Below are positions 15,938 through 25,790 of a stretch of 64,000 bases of DNA, one piece after another (within the stretch, counting starts at the first letter, position 1; each line of letters opens with the position of its first letter). Source of the DNA: Bacteroidota bacterium (GTDB lineage: Bacteria; Bacteroidota; Bacteroidia; Chitinophagales; Chitinophagaceae); NCBI GenBank assembly GCA_018267575.1, contig JAFDYF010000056.1, positions 372,001-436,000 of the forward strand, written 5' to 3'. The position numbers were made by a program, and so were the translations under genes. The notes under the pieces were generated by a model. That model saw only the letters and a program-made list of their open reading frames with translations, had not been told where the DNA came from and did not search any database.

Positions 15938-17278
15938 ATGCATCGGATGAAATTTCTTGTTCTTTTTGCGACGGTTTCGGTTTTGGTGGTTTCAAGCCCT
16001 TTGAAAATGAAGGCACAGACTAATGTTAGAAAGATAACTTTGGAAGAAGCGGTATCTGCTACCTTGAAAAATAATAAGGCACTGCAATTGGCCAAGCTCG
16101 ATGAGAATATTGCCGAGTCAAATTTTAAACAGACCGCATCGGTCTATTTGCCAATGGTCAATTTTTCGTACACGGCAATCAATACCAACAACCCACTGAA
16201 CGCGTTTGGGTTCAAGCTGGAACAAAAATCGATCTCGCAGTCGGATTTCAATCCCGACTTGTTGAACCATCCTTCAGGAACTCCTGATTTTACCACCAAA
16301 CTTGAACTGCAACAACCCTTGGTAAACATGGACATGCTGTATATGCGTAGAGCAGCACAAAAGCAAACCGAACTCTACCGTTTCAAAACGCAACGTACCC
16401 AGGAATACTTGGTTTTTGAAACACAGAAAGCTTACCTACAATTACAATTGGCCTATGATGCCGTTCAGGTTTTGGAGCAGGCTTTGCAAACGGTGAAATT
16501 AGCTTATACGTACACAGACAATCATTTTCAACAAGGGTTGGTTCAAAAATCCGACCTGCTCAATGTGCAGGTACAGGTAGCCACAGTGGAAAGCAATTTG
16601 GAAAAGGCGAGGAGCAATATCTACAATGCTTCGGATTACCTAAACCTCTTGATGGGGCAGCCCATGGGCTTGATATATTCTACTGACCGGATCACTGACC
16701 TACCCCTTCCTTCCGCAGATAGCCTTTTGGCTGTACCTGCATCCCGTGCCGATTTTGTGGCCATGCAAAAAGCCATGGAGGCAAAAAACTTAATGATACA
16801 ATCGGATAAAATGAGTTTTTTACCCAAACTGAATGCATTTGGCTCCTATCAATTGAATGATGGGCGCATGTTTGGCTTTGCTGCCAATTCTTATCTGGCA
16901 GGGCTTCAATTATCATGGAATATTTTCAAAGGGAATCGCATCAAAAACTCCATCCAGTCCCAAGTTTTTGAACGGGACCGGTTAGCGGTTCAACTATCGC
17001 AACAACAAGAAGAGGGGAATCGGGAATTGGCAAAAACCAAAAGGGATATTGAAGATGGCCGTTTTCAAATCGTACAGTATAAAACAGCCATTGAACAGGC
17101 CGAAGAGTCACTGCGGATTTTGCAGAACCGTTATAACCAAGGCTTGGTTTCCACTACCGAATTGATGATGGCAACCTCACAAGTTTCGCAACAAAAATTG
17201 GCATTGGCTCAGGCTCTATTTAATCAAAACCTGAATAAGGCTTATTTACAATTATTAACGACCAGCAGCACAAAATAA
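15938..17278 (+). CDS. TolC-family outer-membrane efflux protein
   Basis: The 446-residue protein has a leader ending KMKAQ, then the TolC/OEP pattern of two repeats of strands plus long coiled-coil helices. ITLEEAVSATLKNNKALQLAKLDE starts the first repeat and ADFVAMQKAMEAKNLMIQSDKMSFLPKL the second. YNQGLVSTTELMMATSQVSQQ is the classic last-helix signature. TolC proteins form the trimeric outer-membrane duct of tripartite pumps. It is the first gene of a four-gene operon with adaptor, permease and a PII-like protein. Either ATG at 15938 or 15947 could be the start. Confidence 0.9.
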   Translation: MHRMKFLVLFATVSVLVVSSPLKMKAQTNVRKITLEEAVSATLKNNKALQLAKLDENIAESNFKQTASVYLPMVNFSYTAINTNNPLNAFGFKLEQKSISQSDFNPDLLNHPSGTPDFTTKLELQQPLVNMDMLYMRRAAQKQTELYRFKTQRTQEYLVFETQKAYLQLQLAYDAVQVLEQALQTVKLAYTYTDNHFQQGLVQKSDLLNVQVQVATVESNLEKARSNIYNASDYLNLLMGQPMGLIYSTDRITDLPLPSADSLLAVPASRADFVAMQKAMEAKNLMIQSDKMSFLPKLNAFGSYQLNDGRMFGFAANSYLAGLQLSWNIFKGNRIKNSIQSQVFERDRLAVQLSQQQEEGNRELAKTKRDIEDGRFQIVQYKTAIEQAEESLRILQNRYNQGLVSTTELMMATSQVSQQKLALAQALFNQNLNKAYLQLLTTSSTK

Positions 17279-17289
17279 TTTTTATAAAC

Positions 17290-18396
17290 ATGACCATGGA
17301 TATGATAAAACAAAAATCAGCGCCTGTATTGATTGGGCTTGGACTTTTATATTTTACTTCTTGTTCTTCCAATGATGACAAAGGGGGCGCCATTGCGAAT
17401 ACAGATAGCCCCGTGTTGGTAACCTTGGGCACACCATCCGCCTCGGGTCAGGATGGGATCAATGTGAGCGGACAGGTGGAAGCCTCCGAAACCGCGAACA
17501 TCAGTACCCGGGTGATGGGTTATATCACCAAGTTGACGGTAAAAGTGGGCGACCATGTGAACAAAGGGCAACTGATTGCAACCATCAGTAATCAAGATAT
17601 ATTGGCAAAAAGGGCACAGGCCGAAGCGGCTATCGCCGAAGCGGAAGCTGCATTGAAAAATGCACAAAAGGATGAAGAGCGTTTTACGGCGCTATACAAC
17701 CAGCAAAGTGCAACCGCAAAGGAATTGGAGAATATGACCCTTCAATACAATGCCGCCAAATCAAGGGTGGAATCGGCAAAGCAAATGCGCAATGAGGTGA
17801 ATGCGATGCTGGCCTATACTAGTTTAACGGCACCATTCACAGGTATGGTTACCCAAAAATGGATGGATGCCGGATCTATGGCAAACCCGGGCATGCCTAT
17901 CATAACGATTGAAGAAAAAGGGTCTTATCAAGTCAGCGCATCAGTACCCGAGTCGGAAATTGGTCAGGTGAAAAAAGCTGATCGGGTGGATGTGAGGATC
18001 CAATCCTTGGATCGATCTTTTAAAGGAACCATATCTCAAATCAATCCCTCCTCCCAGTTTACCGGTGGGCAGTATATCATTAAGATATCCATCCCTGAAA
18101 AAGAAAAAGAGGGTTTGTATGCAGGGATGTATGCCAATGTTTCTATTGCTTCTGCTATTACACCCAAGTCTTCGACTGATGCGGTACTTGTTCCTGTTTC
18201 AAGTATTGTACGGAGGGATCAATTAACTGGTCTTTACACGGTGAGTGGGAATAATACGGCCCTACTCCGTTGGGTGCGCTTGGGCAAAACGATTGGTGAC
18301 CAAGTGGAGGTGAAAACCGGTTTGGCAAAAACGGAATCGTTCATTGCCAGCACAGATGGGAAATTGTACAATGGGGCTCCCATAAAATTGAAATAG
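17290..18396 (+). CDS. RND efflux periplasmic adaptor (membrane fusion lipoprotein)
   Basis: The 368-residue protein has a lipoprotein-type leader with the candidate lipobox YFTSC. It then has the adaptor layout: barrel-sandwich/biotinyl-lipoyl half (GYITKLTVKVGDHVNKGQLI), a coiled-coil hairpin rich in Ala/Glu (AQAEAAIAEAEAALKNAQKDEER), the returning lipoyl half (YTSLTAPFTGMVTQKWMDAG) and beta-barrel plus membrane-proximal domains. It links the permease to the TolC duct. Three in-frame ATGs (17290, 17296, 17302) are possible; 17302 begins exactly at MIKQKSAPVL. It starts 11 bp after the tolC stop. Confidence 0.9.
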   Translation: MTMDMIKQKSAPVLIGLGLLYFTSCSSNDDKGGAIANTDSPVLVTLGTPSASGQDGINVSGQVEASETANISTRVMGYITKLTVKVGDHVNKGQLIATISNQDILAKRAQAEAAIAEAEAALKNAQKDEERFTALYNQQSATAKELENMTLQYNAAKSRVESAKQMRNEVNAMLAYTSLTAPFTGMVTQKWMDAGSMANPGMPIITIEEKGSYQVSASVPESEIGQVKKADRVDVRIQSLDRSFKGTISQINPSSQFTGGQYIIKISIPEKEKEGLYAGMYANVSIASAITPKSSTDAVLVPVSSIVRRDQLTGLYTVSGNNTALLRWVRLGKTIGDQVEVKTGLAKTESFIASTDGKLYNGAPIKLK

Positions 18397-18445
18397 GCTC
18401 AATAGAGATAAAGGATTTTAAAACGAATCAATAAGATACTATACG

Positions 18446-21400
18446 ATGAAAAATGGTTTCTCCGGAAATATTGCCAAGGCCTTTTTGCAATCCAAGCTAA
18501 CGATATTGCTCATGATTGCATTTTTGTTCATTGGAGCTTATAGCACTTACCTGATCCCGCGTGAGGAAGAACCGCAGATACAGGTACCCATGGCCGATGT
18601 GTTTATTGCTTATCCTGGCGCGGGCCCCAAAGATGTGGAAACCAAAGTGGCCGCGCCTTTGGAAAAAATCATATCGAATGTAAAGGGGGTGGAATATGTG
18701 TATTCTACTTCTATGCAGGGACAAGCCATGCTGATTGTTCAGTTTTATGTTGGGGAAGATGTGGAACGTTCCTTGGTGAAATTATATAGTGAACTGATGA
18801 AGAACATGGACAAGATGCCCCAGGGGGTTAGCCTCCCTTTGATCAAAACGAGGTCCATCGATGATGTGCCTGTGCTTGGCCTAACGATCTGGAGCGATAA
18901 ATATGATGATTACCAATTGAAGCAGATTGGCCAGGAATTGACCAATGAAATTAAAAAAATCACAGACGTTTCGGATGTCAATATTATTGGGGGCCGGTCG
19001 CGTGAGATAAAAGTAGTGTTGGATAAAAATAAAATGGCCGGTAACCATATTGATTTTCTTGCGATCAACAAGCAGGTGCAGGCTGCCAATGTGCAGATGC
19101 CCGGCGGCAATCTTTTGCAAAGGGATACGGCTTTTTCGGTGCAGACCGGAAATTTTTTAGCCACAGTGGATGATGTTTCCAATTTAATTGTGGGTGTCAA
19201 TCAACAACAGCCTGTTTATCTGAAACAGTTGGCCAAGATAGAAGATGGTCCGGAGGACCCTAACCAATATGTTTTTTTCGGTTACGGTAAAGCAGATACT
19301 GCCAAAGCAAATACATTCCGATCAAATTATCCAGCAGTTACTTTGTCCATTGCTAAGAAAAAGGGGGCGGATGCCATGAAGCTCTCTAAGCAGATACTTG
19401 ATAAAGTGGAGAAATTAAAAAAGGAATTGCTACCCAATGAAGTAAACTTGACGGTTAGCCGCAATTATGGGGAAACGGCTTCTGATAAAGTGTCCGAATT
19501 ATTGTTCCATTTGTTTATCGCTATTGTGGTGGTTACTTTATTTGTGATGTTGGCGATGGGATGGCGTGGTGGATTGGTGGTGTTCCTATCTGTGCCGGTC
19601 ACATTTGCACTTACCCTGTTCAGTTATTATTTCATGCATTATACCCTGAACCGCATCACCCTTTTTGCCTTGGTGTTTATTACCGGTATCGTGGTGGATG
19701 ATTCCATCATCATTGCGGAAAATATGCACCGACATTTTAAAATGAAAAAGCTGCCACCTATGCAGGCGGCCATTTATGCGATCAATGAAGTGGGTAACCC
19801 TACTATCTTGGCCACCTTTACCGTGGTAGCCGCCGTGCTGCCCATGGCCTTTGTATCGGGCATGATGGGGCCATATATGAGCCCCATGCCTATTGGGGCA
19901 TCCATTGCCATGATGTTGTCGTTGATTGTAGCACTTACGTTGACACCTTACCTAGGATATATTTTTCTTCGTGAGAAAGAGAAAAAAGGGATTCATCATG
20001 AGGAGAGTAAACCGCATACATTGGAAACAACGGGGATCTATAAAATTTATCGTTCGTTTATTCAACCCTTATTGGAATCCAGATGGAAACGTTGGACATT
20101 TATATTGAGCATCGTTGTGGTGTTGCTGGGCTCTATGATGTTGTTTTATACCAAAACAGTGGCTTTGAAAATGTTGCCCTTTGATAACAAGAATGAGTTT
20201 CAAGTGGTGATCGATATGCCCGAGGGCACTACTTTGGAAAAAACACAAGCAGTGGCCAAGGATATTGCAGATTATGTTTCCCGACAATCAATGGTGAGGG
20301 ATTATCAGGCCTATGTGGGCACTTCTGCCCCTATCAGCTTTAACGGGTTGGTGCGTCACTATGATTTGAGGCGAGCAGATAATGTGGCAGATATACAGAT
20401 CAACTTGGTCGATAAAAAAGACAGAAGCATACAAAGTCATGGTATTGCCAAGCAGATGCGAGTGCCTATACAGGCCATTGCAAAGAAATACAATGCCAAT
20501 GTAAAAATTGTGGAAGTGCCACCCGGCCCCCCCGTTTTATCAACCTTGGTTGCGGAAGTCTATGGGCCCGATTATGACGAACAGGTAAAATTGGCCAATC
20601 AGGTCAAGGGGCTTTTATCTAAAACCGCGGATGTGGTGGATGTGGACTGGATGGTAGAAGACGATCAACCTGAATACCATATTGATGTAGACAAGGAAAA
20701 AGCTATGCGTTATGGGGTGGCCACCGCTCAAATCAGTTCAACGGTGCAGGGTGCCTTATCGGGTATGCCTGTAGGAACTTTATATCAGCCCGCTTCTTTT
20801 AACCAAACCGCCATCAAGCTGCAATTGAGCGATGCTGATAAAACCAGCATGGATGACTTGCTTGATTTAAAAATCACCAATATGCAGGGGAATTCAGTGC
20901 CCATAAAGGATTTGGTAACGGTAACAAAGCAAGTGAAACAAAAAAGTATTTATAGAAAAAACCAGAAAGAAGTGGTGTATGTATTGGCGGATATGGCTGG
21001 CAAATTGGAAAGCCCTTCTTATGCAATTGCACAAGTGTCTGATAGTTTGAAAAAAGTTCAGGTACCCAAAGGGTATTCTTTGAAAGAAGAATATACCCAT
21101 CAACCCGAGATGCAGGATAATTATTCGGTAAAATGGGATGGGGAATGGCAGATTACTTTTGAAGTGTTTCGGGATCTGGGGATAGCTTTTGCTGTAGTGA
21201 TCTTGATGATCTATATATTGATTGTGGGTTGGTTCCAGAATTTTACGGTACCGATTGTGATGCTCGCGGCCATCCCCTTATCCTTGGTGGGTATCATTCT
21301 GGGGCATTGGATGATGCATGCTTATTTCACCGCCACTTCCATGATTGGCTTTATTGCATTGGCAGGTGTAATGGTGCGGAATTCGGTACTGCTGATCGAT

Positions 21401-21655
21401 TTCATCAATATCCGGCTCAGGGAAGGTATTCCATTGAAGCAAGCTATAATTGAGGCAGGAGCCGTACGAACAACCCCTATTTTGTTAACTGCTGGTGCGG
21501 TCGCATTAGGTGCGGTGATTATTTTGTTCGATCCTATTTTTCAAGGCTTGGCCATTTCTTTGATGGGCGGAACCATCACTTCCACTTTCCTGACTTTGTT
21601 GGTAGTGCCTTTATTGTATTACCGTATGATGCGCAAAAAATATCCATCAACATAA
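18446..21655 (+). CDS. RND efflux permease, AcrB/HAE-like
   Basis: The 1069-residue inner-membrane pump has the standard duplicated RND plan: one TM helix, a large periplasmic loop, five TMs, and again. Motifs include PREEEPQIQVPMADV near the start, the intramembrane VVDDSIIIAENMHRHF (the two Asp of the proton relay), and GVMVRNSVLLIDFINIRLREG in the second half. There AcrB has Lys at the relay position and this protein has Arg. The PREEEPQ(I) start and Arg-type relay suggest a subgroup separate from classic AcrB; the substrate cannot be assigned. It lies in the operon between adaptor and PII-like genes. Confidence 0.92.
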   Translation: MKNGFSGNIAKAFLQSKLTILLMIAFLFIGAYSTYLIPREEEPQIQVPMADVFIAYPGAGPKDVETKVAAPLEKIISNVKGVEYVYSTSMQGQAMLIVQFYVGEDVERSLVKLYSELMKNMDKMPQGVSLPLIKTRSIDDVPVLGLTIWSDKYDDYQLKQIGQELTNEIKKITDVSDVNIIGGRSREIKVVLDKNKMAGNHIDFLAINKQVQAANVQMPGGNLLQRDTAFSVQTGNFLATVDDVSNLIVGVNQQQPVYLKQLAKIEDGPEDPNQYVFFGYGKADTAKANTFRSNYPAVTLSIAKKKGADAMKLSKQILDKVEKLKKELLPNEVNLTVSRNYGETASDKVSELLFHLFIAIVVVTLFVMLAMGWRGGLVVFLSVPVTFALTLFSYYFMHYTLNRITLFALVFITGIVVDDSIIIAENMHRHFKMKKLPPMQAAIYAINEVGNPTILATFTVVAAVLPMAFVSGMMGPYMSPMPIGASIAMMLSLIVALTLTPYLGYIFLREKEKKGIHHEESKPHTLETTGIYKIYRSFIQPLLESRWKRWTFILSIVVVLLGSMMLFYTKTVALKMLPFDNKNEFQVVIDMPEGTTLEKTQAVAKDIADYVSRQSMVRDYQAYVGTSAPISFNGLVRHYDLRRADNVADIQINLVDKKDRSIQSHGIAKQMRVPIQAIAKKYNANVKIVEVPPGPPVLSTLVAEVYGPDYDEQVKLANQVKGLLSKTADVVDVDWMVEDDQPEYHIDVDKEKAMRYGVATAQISSTVQGALSGMPVGTLYQPASFNQTAIKLQLSDADKTSMDDLLDLKITNMQGNSVPIKDLVTVTKQVKQKSIYRKNQKEVVYVLADMAGKLESPSYAIAQVSDSLKKVQVPKGYSLKEEYTHQPEMQDNYSVKWDGEWQITFEVFRDLGIAFAVVILMIYILIVGWFQNFTVPIVMLAAIPLSLVGIILGHWMMHAYFTATSMIGFIALAGVMVRNSVLLIDFINIRLREGIPLKQAIIEAGAVRTTPILLTAGAVALGAVIILFDPIFQGLAISLMGGTITSTFLTLLVVPLLYYRMMRKKYPST

Positions 21656-21665
21656 AACTATTTTT

Positions 21666-21980
21666 ATGAAATTGTTTATCGTTACTTGTATAAAAGAAAA
21701 CCAAGGCCTGGTACAAAAAATATTCAAGCAATCAAAAATCAGTGCGTTTAGTGCAACGGATATAACGGGATTTAAAGACAATCAGCCAGCAAATCTATTG
21801 CAGGACTGGTTCGCCAGTGGCGATGAAAAATTTGATTCTGTATTGGTTTTTAGTTTTACGGGAGCAGAAAATACCGATCAGGCCATCGAACTTATTAAAA
21901 AGTACAACGAGGAATCCGCGGCCGATTTTCCAATCAGGGCCTTCGTGGTTTCTGTGGAAAAATCATCCTATCAAGCCTAA
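21666..21980 (+). CDS. PII-like (DUF3240-type) small protein
   Basis: This 104-residue protein starts 10 bp after the permease stop. Its pattern fits the ferredoxin-like fold of PII-like proteins: first strand KLFIVTCIKENQGLVQKIFK, then ISAFSATDITGFKDN in place of the PII strand 2/T-loop start, and FPIRAFVVSVEKSS as the last strand. The uridylylation-type Tyr of GlnB is absent. PII-like proteins next to heavy-metal RND pumps (DUF3240 type) are known and may bind metals or nucleotides to modulate transport. Assignment is by pattern only. Confidence 0.55.
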   Translation: MKLFIVTCIKENQGLVQKIFKQSKISAFSATDITGFKDNQPANLLQDWFASGDEKFDSVLVFSFTGAENTDQAIELIKKYNEESAADFPIRAFVVSVEKSSYQA

Positions 21981-22017
21981 ATTTGGTAAAAAAAATCAAG
22001 TACACAAAAGTGCTGTT

Positions 22018-22042
22018 GCTAAATAAGTAAGTTTTATTTAGC
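22018..22042. repeat. AT-rich hairpin GCTAAATAA / TTATTTAGC
   Basis: Nine-bp perfect arms (22018-22026, 22034-22042) surround a 7-nt loop, 38 bp after the PII-like stop. It may contribute to mRNA 3'-end protection ahead of the stronger terminator at 22093. Confidence 0.45.
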
Positions 22043-22092
22043 TTGCACTCTCATAAGATAAGGTTTAATGGTTAAAGGTATTTGATTAGTAC

Positions 22093-22119
22093 AGCCCTCC
22101 GCCCGGAGGGCTTTTTTTT
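22093..22119 (+). terminator. Strong intrinsic terminator of the efflux operon
   Basis: AGCCCTCC (22093-22100), loop GCCC, GGAGGGCT (22105-22112), then a run of T to 22119. The eight-bp GC-rich stem with U-tract is a textbook rho-independent terminator on the plus strand, about 110 bp after the PII-like gene. Confidence 0.85.
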
Positions 22120-22425
22120 ATGGGAGAAACGAAATGGAATCACCAACTGGAATTTCAGCCCTTGCGGGTATCAAAAATGCGTAGGCATTGATTTGAATCT
22201 GGTTAGCCAGTTTTATCTTGGTTTGAAAAGCCGATTTTTATTTTGGGCTCCATTTCGGTGGTTTGGCAAAATAAGCATCGGTAATTTGAATGCTACGTAA
22301 AATTATTCTATCCCTCCCCAATCCGTCTTATCATCTGTAACCCCGGGATAGTTCCTTGCGTCAAATACAGGAAAGGTTTTTCAAATCGAAATAAAAATCT
22401 AACTTTCTAGATTAAAACAACTAAC

Positions 22426-23145
22426 ATGAGAAAGTATTATTGGCTTTTGATTGCTTTACCGTTTCTGGCCTCCTGCCATTATATAAGGGGCAAGAGGATA
22501 CATGGTAACGGAAATATAAAAACAGAAGTACGCAAGGTTTCTGCGTTTAAAAATCTGGAAGTATCCAGTTCCTTCAATGTATATATCACTAAAAGCGATA
22601 TTACTGAAGTTAAAGTCCAAGGAGATGAGAACCTGTTGGAATATATTGAGGTGAACCAGGAAGGGGACCGGATAACTGTAGAAAACCGCAACGGCTTTAA
22701 CTTGGATGGGTCAGGCGATCTGAGCGTTTATATCAGCTCCCCGGTGTATAATAGTATCAGTCTTTCAGGCGCGGGCAATCTGGAGTCGAAAAATAAAATC
22801 AGCGGTTCTGAACCTTTGGAATTGCAGTTGAGCGGGGCCGGCGATATCAAGATGGATATTGACCTACCAAAAATTACCGCGAATATTTCTGGTGCGGGTT
22901 CTATGTATATCAGTGGCCAAACCAAGGATGTTGACCTGAGCATATCCGGAGTTGGGAGTGCACACTGTTTCAATCTGCTGGCAGAAAATTGCAAAGTGGA
23001 TGTATCGGGTGTGGGAAGCGGGGAGGTATATGCCAGCGTAAAACTGGATGCACAGGTAAACGGGGTTGGAAGTGTAAAGTTTAAAGGCAATCCTGCTAAT
23101 GTTAGTCAGCATGTGAGTGGGGTGGGTAGTATCAGCAAGGAATAA
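22426..23145 (+). CDS. DUF2807 (GIN domain) lipoprotein
   Basis: The 239-residue protein has a lipoprotein leader (LLIALPFLASC, lipobox LASC) and a DUF2807 'head GIN' domain. The repetitive beta-helix-like body has recurrent S-G-A/V-G motifs: SLSGAGNLESK, QLSGAGDIKM, ANISGAGSMYISG, DLSISGVGSAH, DVSGVGSGEVY, QVNGVGSVKF. The repeats point to a right-handed beta-solenoid on the outer face of the periplasm or cell. Function is unknown despite wide occurrence in Bacteroidota. It stands alone, between the efflux operon and convergent pbpC. Confidence 0.85.
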   Translation: MRKYYWLLIALPFLASCHYIRGKRIHGNGNIKTEVRKVSAFKNLEVSSSFNVYITKSDITEVKVQGDENLLEYIEVNQEGDRITVENRNGFNLDGSGDLSVYISSPVYNSISLSGAGNLESKNKISGSEPLELQLSGAGDIKMDIDLPKITANISGAGSMYISGQTKDVDLSISGVGSAHCFNLLAENCKVDVSGVGSGEVYASVKLDAQVNGVGSVKFKGNPANVSQHVSGVGSISKE

Positions 23146-23160
23146 TTTAGAAATACAAAG

Positions 23161-23220
23161 ACCGGAATATCGGAAGGGGCTATAAATTCACATATCTCAC
23201 CCGAATGATGATATTCCGGT
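23161..23220. terminator. Inverted repeat ACCGGAATATC / GATATTCCGGT at the convergent ends
   Basis: Eleven-bp perfect arms (23161-23171, 23210-23220) span the stop codon of pbpC (23180) and lie just after the DUF2807 gene. The second arm is inside pbpC. Likely a bidirectional terminator for the two convergent genes. Confidence 0.55.
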
Positions 23221-25495
23221 TTCTTCCTTTATCATCGGTACAGGAAATTTTAACAGGGCCTTCTTCCGGTATAAAAAACTGGTTGGCTTTGGCATCGCAT
23301 GCCTTGTAGAATTTATTATTGATATACCAGTACACTTTGCTTACATCGCCGCCAACGATGCAGGATAACTGTAAAGGGTCGGGCGATTTTTTATTGATCA
23401 GATATTCGTTCCCATTCAGCGGTGAGGTTACCACAGGCCCTCCTTCTTTGAAAATTTTTTCGCAGTTAGGGTTATGCGGTGGAATCTTTTCATACACGAT
23501 ATGCCGCTCATCAAAATAGCGTTGCATTTCCGGGGCAATGATCTTGAACCATTTTTTCTTATAGCCATTTTCGGGCTGGCAGCTTTTGCAATAGGAGATT
23601 TTTTCATCGGCCGATATGGCTATCTCCTGCATGTTGTCGCATTTTCTAGCTGGCGATACCATTGGGATAAAATAATCGGTAATCAAATTTTGGCAATGTT
23701 CGTCGGGCAATAAGCCTGTTTCTGAACAAACTATCCTGGTATCGCAATCATTGGGCTGGTGGAACCATTCGGCATCATTATTATAGTCGATGGTATTGAA
23801 AATTTTAAAAAGTAGGGGAGTGGCCACATTGGCCCCACTTAATTCAGGAATGCCCAGTGCAGAGAAATTACCAACCCAGATGCCTACCGTATAATTTTTA
23901 TTATAGCCGATGCTCCAGGCATCCCTTCGCCCATAGGACGTACCTGTTTTCCAGGCAATTTTGGGCAGGTGTGCGGTGCTCTCCCAGTTGAGCGGAAAAT
24001 CCGGTCGGTTTACTTTCGACAATATTTCATTGATCATAAAGCTGGACGCTGGGGAAAGTATGGTATTTTTTTTGTTCCCGGTATCAGATTGGGTAAACGA
24101 TGGTTTTATAAACACACCTTCATTGGCAAATAGGGAGTACATTCCGGTCAACTCCTCCAGAGTCGCCCCACAACCACCCAATATTAGAGAGAGGCCCAAT
24201 TTGGCCTGATCTTTTTTTATTTGTTGAAAATGGCAAAGCGCCAATTTTTGGATGAGGTTGTCTTTGCCCAAAGCCTTCAAACTTTTAACCGCGGGAATAT
24301 TTAATGAATGTTCCAGAGCGGCCTCCATAGTAACGTATCCATTGAATTGCTTATCGTAGTTTTCTGGCGCATAACCATTATAGTTGATCGGCACATCCGT
24401 GATTACCATTTTAGGTGTCAGCAAACCCTGGTCAATACAAAGCCCATAGAGCAATGGCTTTAAAGTGCTGCCCGGTTGTCGAATGGCAGCAGCACCATTT
24501 ACCTGCCCAGCGTCGATGGTGTCTCTGAAATTGGCCGATCCGGTATAGGCGATAATTTTATGCGTGTTGTTGTCAATTACGATTACAGCCGCATTTCGAA
24601 TATTTTTTAAGACCAGGCTATGGGAATAATCCCTAACCAAGGCTTCTATTTTCAATTGGGTATTCATTTGGATATTGGTCTTGATGATATCACTACCCGA
24701 TTTCTTCAATTTATAAGCCAGGTGCGGTATAAAAAATGGGGCTGCCCCCCTTGTAGCGGTCAGTGGCTCTTTCAGTGCATCCGCAATTTCTTTTTCGGAG
24801 AAAACTTTTTCTGCGGCAAATTTTTTCAGCCATTTGTTTCTTTCGATAATGATCAGGTCATTGTTTTTCCCAATCACCAGTGAGGATGGTCGATTGGGTA
24901 TAATGGACAGTGCGGTTATTTCAGCCAGAGATAGATGGTCGGGATTTTTTTTGAAATACAGTGTGGAGGCTGATTTTACGCCTTGGATATTGCCTCCATA
25001 CGGCACGAGGTTCAGGTAGATTTGCAGGATCTGGTCTTTGCTATATTTCAGTTCCAGTTGCATCGCCCTGAACATTTCAATAAGCTTATTTATATAGGTT
25101 CTTTTTTTAGGCTCCAGAGCCCGGGCTACCTGCATACTGATGGTGGAAGCACCTGAAGTGCGGCGCATCCTGACGACATTTTTTATCATGGATTTGATAA
25201 TGGAAAAAGGGTTGATGCCAAAATGCTGATAGAAATATTTGTCTTCCTTTGCCAAGATTGTTTTTCGGAGCAGAGGCGAAATTTCATTGAGCTCGGTTTT
25301 CATCCTCCATTGCTGGTCCTTGGTTAGAAAAGCGTGGATGACCTCTCCTTTGTTGTCGGTAACAATAGTTGAATATTCTATTTTATCTGGAACTGGGAAA
25401 AGCCAGTTCAATAAAAAAAATAAAATGGTTAAGACCAATAGGGTTTTGACAATGCTTTTTGAAACCGTGATGATATTTTGTTTTTCCCTGAACAT
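23180..25495 (-). CDS. pbpC: Penicillin-binding protein 1C
   Basis: The 771-residue bifunctional peptidoglycan synthase has one TM helix (about residues 17-33). Next is a GT51 glycosyltransferase domain with E84-D85 in EDKYFYQHFGIN and GASTISMQVAR (residues 115-125). The transpeptidase domain carries S343-T-L-K346, S397-L-N399 and K516-T-G518. A C-terminal BiPBP_C domain follows (about residues 680-771, NGNEYLINKKSPDPLQLSC). The Cys-rich linker CxSETGLLPDEHC is typical for PBP1C. It polymerises glycan and crosslinks peptides in the periplasm. It is divergent from an alpha-2-macroglobulin gene, the same partner that it has in Proteobacteria. Confidence 0.93.
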   Translation of the reverse strand: MFREKQNIITVSKSIVKTLLVLTILFFLLNWLFPVPDKIEYSTIVTDNKGEVIHAFLTKDQQWRMKTELNEISPLLRKTILAKEDKYFYQHFGINPFSIIKSMIKNVVRMRRTSGASTISMQVARALEPKKRTYINKLIEMFRAMQLELKYSKDQILQIYLNLVPYGGNIQGVKSASTLYFKKNPDHLSLAEITALSIIPNRPSSLVIGKNNDLIIIERNKWLKKFAAEKVFSEKEIADALKEPLTATRGAAPFFIPHLAYKLKKSGSDIIKTNIQMNTQLKIEALVRDYSHSLVLKNIRNAAVIVIDNNTHKIIAYTGSANFRDTIDAGQVNGAAAIRQPGSTLKPLLYGLCIDQGLLTPKMVITDVPINYNGYAPENYDKQFNGYVTMEAALEHSLNIPAVKSLKALGKDNLIQKLALCHFQQIKKDQAKLGLSLILGGCGATLEELTGMYSLFANEGVFIKPSFTQSDTGNKKNTILSPASSFMINEILSKVNRPDFPLNWESTAHLPKIAWKTGTSYGRRDAWSIGYNKNYTVGIWVGNFSALGIPELSGANVATPLLFKIFNTIDYNNDAEWFHQPNDCDTRIVCSETGLLPDEHCQNLITDYFIPMVSPARKCDNMQEIAISADEKISYCKSCQPENGYKKKWFKIIAPEMQRYFDERHIVYEKIPPHNPNCEKIFKEGGPVVTSPLNGNEYLINKKSPDPLQLSCIVGGDVSKVYWYINNKFYKACDAKANQFFIPEEGPVKISCTDDKGRNRNIIIRVRYVNL

Positions 25496-25790
25496 ATTTA
25501 TGGTTTCCCCTTATCAGTATATCTTGAACAGTTCTGTCTGCATGTTAAGGTTCGGTTTGCGAATTAACAAATTCTTATTTGCATTTATTAGCAAAGATGT
25601 TGGAGTTGAGCTAGTTTTCTATTGTAAATTTTCTCCTCATTTATGGGTCTTGTACATCCTCCTTAGTTTGCCAAGCTAAATTCATGCATTTTTATCTGAA
25701 TCAGATATCGGATTGTATTTTTCTTGATTGCATTTTGTATTTTAACATCCTATTTTATATCAGGGCTCATATAACTTAAATAACCCTACC

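Larger units (their letters stand above)
21981..22425. other. Gene-free stretch after the efflux operon
   Basis: These 445 bp hold two hairpins (22018-22042 and 22093-22119) annotated separately. I see no supported gene; a 72-codon frame at 22082-22300 begins inside the terminator stem and lacks any recognisable feature. Confidence 0.6.
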
